This document shows, one piece after another, positions 62,061-64,000 of a stretch of DNA of 64,000 bases; the stretch's first letter is position 1, and every line of letters begins with the position of its first letter. This DNA is from Physella acuta. Lineage: Eukaryota; Mollusca; Gastropoda; Physidae. The DNA is taken from NCBI RefSeq assembly GCF_028476545.1, contig NW_026731783.1:1482001-1546000 (forward strand), read 5' to 3'. The notes under the pieces are model-generated. The model was not told the origin of the DNA. It searched no databases and saw only the letters and a program-made list of their open reading frames with translations. The translations under genes were made by a program, and so were the position numbers.

Positions 62061-62855
62061 AATATCTTACGAAGTTGATAGTTATTGCATTAATACAACT
62101 GTTTTTTTTTACACACACGAAATGTAGAAGCGCGTCTTTAATGTGCCTTAAATGTGTCTTAAACGTGTTTTACATGTGTCTTGCATGTGTCTTAATTGAT
62201 TTCAGTCGCCAGTGTTAGTTTTATCAAGTTTGTCTGTGTGAGGGCCATTATTGTATCCATCCATCATTCACCACTCGTGTATATATCACCCATTATATTT
62301 TTAATACAGTATTGCAACACAGGGTTGGGGTCATGGAACAAATACGATGGAGATATGGGGACTATGGTGTATGGGGGTCTTGGAACAAATACGATTGAGA
62401 TATGGGGACTATGGTGTATGGGGGTCCTGAGGTTTGAGGTCAGGGAAGTTTTTTTTTTTTTTTTTAATACTTAACAAAGGGAACATTAACACTCCATACG
62501 TACTATTGATTAATCTGAATGTATCGCATTTTTTTTTTAAAACAAGTATAAAAGAAATGCACTGTTTTTACAAGCTTTTATTTAACTCACTTCCTCTGTC
62601 GTCAGTCGTCAGTCTAGACGGAAACGCAGGAGTGAAAATTCGGAAACATCTACTTGACCGATACGATTCACACTTGGCACGTGGGTCAAGACATGAAGAC
62701 AATGCAATCTGAAACTAAATTTGACTTAATTGGATGCCTAATTAATTTTTTATTAATTAATTAAAATTTGGACCGAATTAGTAGGCATGTCTAGCCAACC
62801 ACACCACACGCGTCATCACCTTCAATAGCTGCGCCATCACGTAATGGCTGCGTTC
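62061..62855. repeat. Mixed repeat pieces, no gene supported
   Basis: Contains an incomplete 44-bp-family piece (about 62,240-62,295), two tandem 53-bp units with gatatggggactatggtgta (about 62,330-62,430), and a GC-richer stretch near 62,590-62,700. Confidence 0.5.
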
Positions 62856-62910
62856 AAAAACCATTGCGCGCCTACTGAACGTGATGTTCAGTAGGCGCGC
62901 AATGGTTTTT
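62856..62910. repeat. Perfect 25-bp hairpin, 5-base loop
   Basis: 62,856-62,880 (aaaaaccattgcgcgcctac...) is fully complementary to 62,886-62,910 around gtgat. The arms are GC-rich within AT-rich DNA. Confidence 0.9.
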
Positions 62911-62959
62911 AGTCATGTAACTCTATTGTAAATAAAACATGTAAAGTACTGAAAAATAA

Positions 62960-63216
62960 ATTCATAAAAAAACGTTTTAATAACAAGCTTTTATGTAATG
63001 ATGCACTAAAAAGTAGAAAATAAATTATAGACTACTATTTAAATAACTATAAAGAAAAGCGTGGGTGTCTTCCTTAACATTAGTAAAGGTATCCAATAGA
63101 TACTTAAGTGACCCACGCTTTTCTTTATAGTTATTTAAATAGTAGTCTATTATTTATTTTCTACTTTTTAGTGCATCATTACATAAAAGCTTGTTATTAA
63201 AACGTTTTTTATGAAT
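62960..63216. repeat. Long hairpin, arms about 107 bp
   Basis: 62,960-63,066 and 63,111-63,216 are inverted copies with one indel and one or two mismatches, around a 44-base loop. The arm sequence recurs once, unpaired, at about 1,930-2,110. Confidence 0.88.
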
Positions 63217-64000
63217 TTTTTTTTTATTAGCATGATTTTATTACTGATTGGTTAATTTATTTATACATGTATATTTACACACAGCGGTCCACCCAAACAA
63301 CAGACATGGTTTACATATATAATTCATTTTTACGTTTCAGATAGATTGATTTAGATTAAGATGGTATGATTACACCTTAATCTGGTATATGTCAGGTCAT
63401 CTGATAATGTGTTATCTCAAGAAACAGGTAATCTCAACTTCACCTGCCATATTTCATGCAGGTTTGTTACTTCGAATGGAAGAAGTAGTTATTTTCAATT
63501 TTAATTGTAAAAATACCTCGTTCATAACGATAGACCCAATATCGTTTATACTGAAGATTTCTTTCAAGTACTACATTTTAAAACATATGAATACCGTTAA
63601 ACATTTTAAATTATGAGTCAATTATATATTATTTTAATATCCTTCAAAAAATCAATATGTGTTTGTAATAAAACACTTTTTATATATTTAATATATTGAA
63701 AGAATAGCAAATCTTTTTTAAAATTAGCTTTGACTGTTGTACTGTTTTTTGTTAGTTTTTTTTTACTAAAGGAATTAATGAAAATTATCTCCCTTAACAC
63801 ATTTTAAAGCAGAATGGGAAGTGATAAAAAAACATGTTTAAATGTATGCACAATTTAAATACATTATTTACACAATAAAATGATTCAACAATGTAATCAC
63901 AACGTTTACATCGTAGCTGTGTTTTAGGTAATTTTTCAGCTACAAAAACTTAATTAGTTACTTATATTATTTTTTTTTTAATTTTCAAATGTATTTCAGT
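63217..64000 (-). repeat. Dispersed repeats running off the window
   Basis: 63,340-63,430 matches 7,240-7,330. 63,780-64,000 matches the reverse long-repeat copy at 54,030-54,300 (gattcaacaatgtaatcac), so another copy continues past the end. Confidence 0.6.

Overview
The window is AT-rich eukaryotic nuclear DNA, almost wholly made of interspersed repeats, with no conventional multi-exon gene seen end to end. The mix of hAT-type elements with CAGGGGTCGGCAACCT tips, tRNA-derived SINEs, long (TA)n tracts, minisatellites and a repeat with a CTCGTATATACG end suggests a mollusc, perhaps a freshwater pulmonate snail; this is inference from style, not from a marker gene. The region reads as intergenic or giant-intron DNA.

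Layout. 1-0.78 kb: an intact intronless copy of a prothymosin-alpha-like acidic nuclear protein gene with poly(A) tail and matching target-site duplications. 0.8-9 kb: repeats, one hAT miniature element, a 24-unit 48-bp minisatellite, a TIR miniature element and a decayed unidentified coding stretch. 9-14 kb: one copy of a long unclassified repeat. 14.1-14.9 kb: a broken retroelement gag/ORF1-like remnant with a zinc knuckle. 15-21.5 kb: hAT pieces and a minisatellite. 21.97-23.38 kb: a probable solo LTR carrying a minisatellite. 24-32 kb: repeats, a 1.15-kb hAT element with a SINE inside, and a 44-bp minisatellite. 31.9 kb: a candidate signal-peptide exon. 32.7-33.4 kb: a second intact retrocopy (184 codons) inserted in an old repeat. 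36.5-40.4 kb: two nearly identical 1.4-kb blocks, each bounded base for base by miniature transposon tips. 41-50.8 kb: repeats, a (TA)n tract and a small coding remnant. 51.0 kb: a candidate terminal exon for a Cys-rich peptide. 52.5-58.5 kb: minisatellites, a long repeat copy, a short retro-insertion, a KRR1 gene fragment and, abutting it, a deleted Mutator-like element with subrepeat-built terminal inverted repeats and FLYWCH/MULE remnants. 58.5-60.7 kb: a 2.2-kb inverted dimer. 61-64 kb: repeats and two strong hairpins.

How the parts relate. Three insertions (0.03, 32.7 and 56.67 kb) have poly(A) tails and 12-20 bp target duplications, so a LINE-type machinery has been copying cellular transcripts here, although no LINE is recognised in the window. 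Paralogous unfilled copies inside the window support insertion of the LTR-like element (13.29 kb), one miniature transposon (61.2 kb) and the CTCGTATATACG repeat at 12.2 kb (54.6 kb). The two most interesting items are the composite duplication at 36.5/39.0 kb and a possible hidden two-exon gene for a small secreted Cys-rich peptide (31,902-31,956 plus 51,010-51,149). Most repeat boundaries were judged by eye and may be off by tens of bases.
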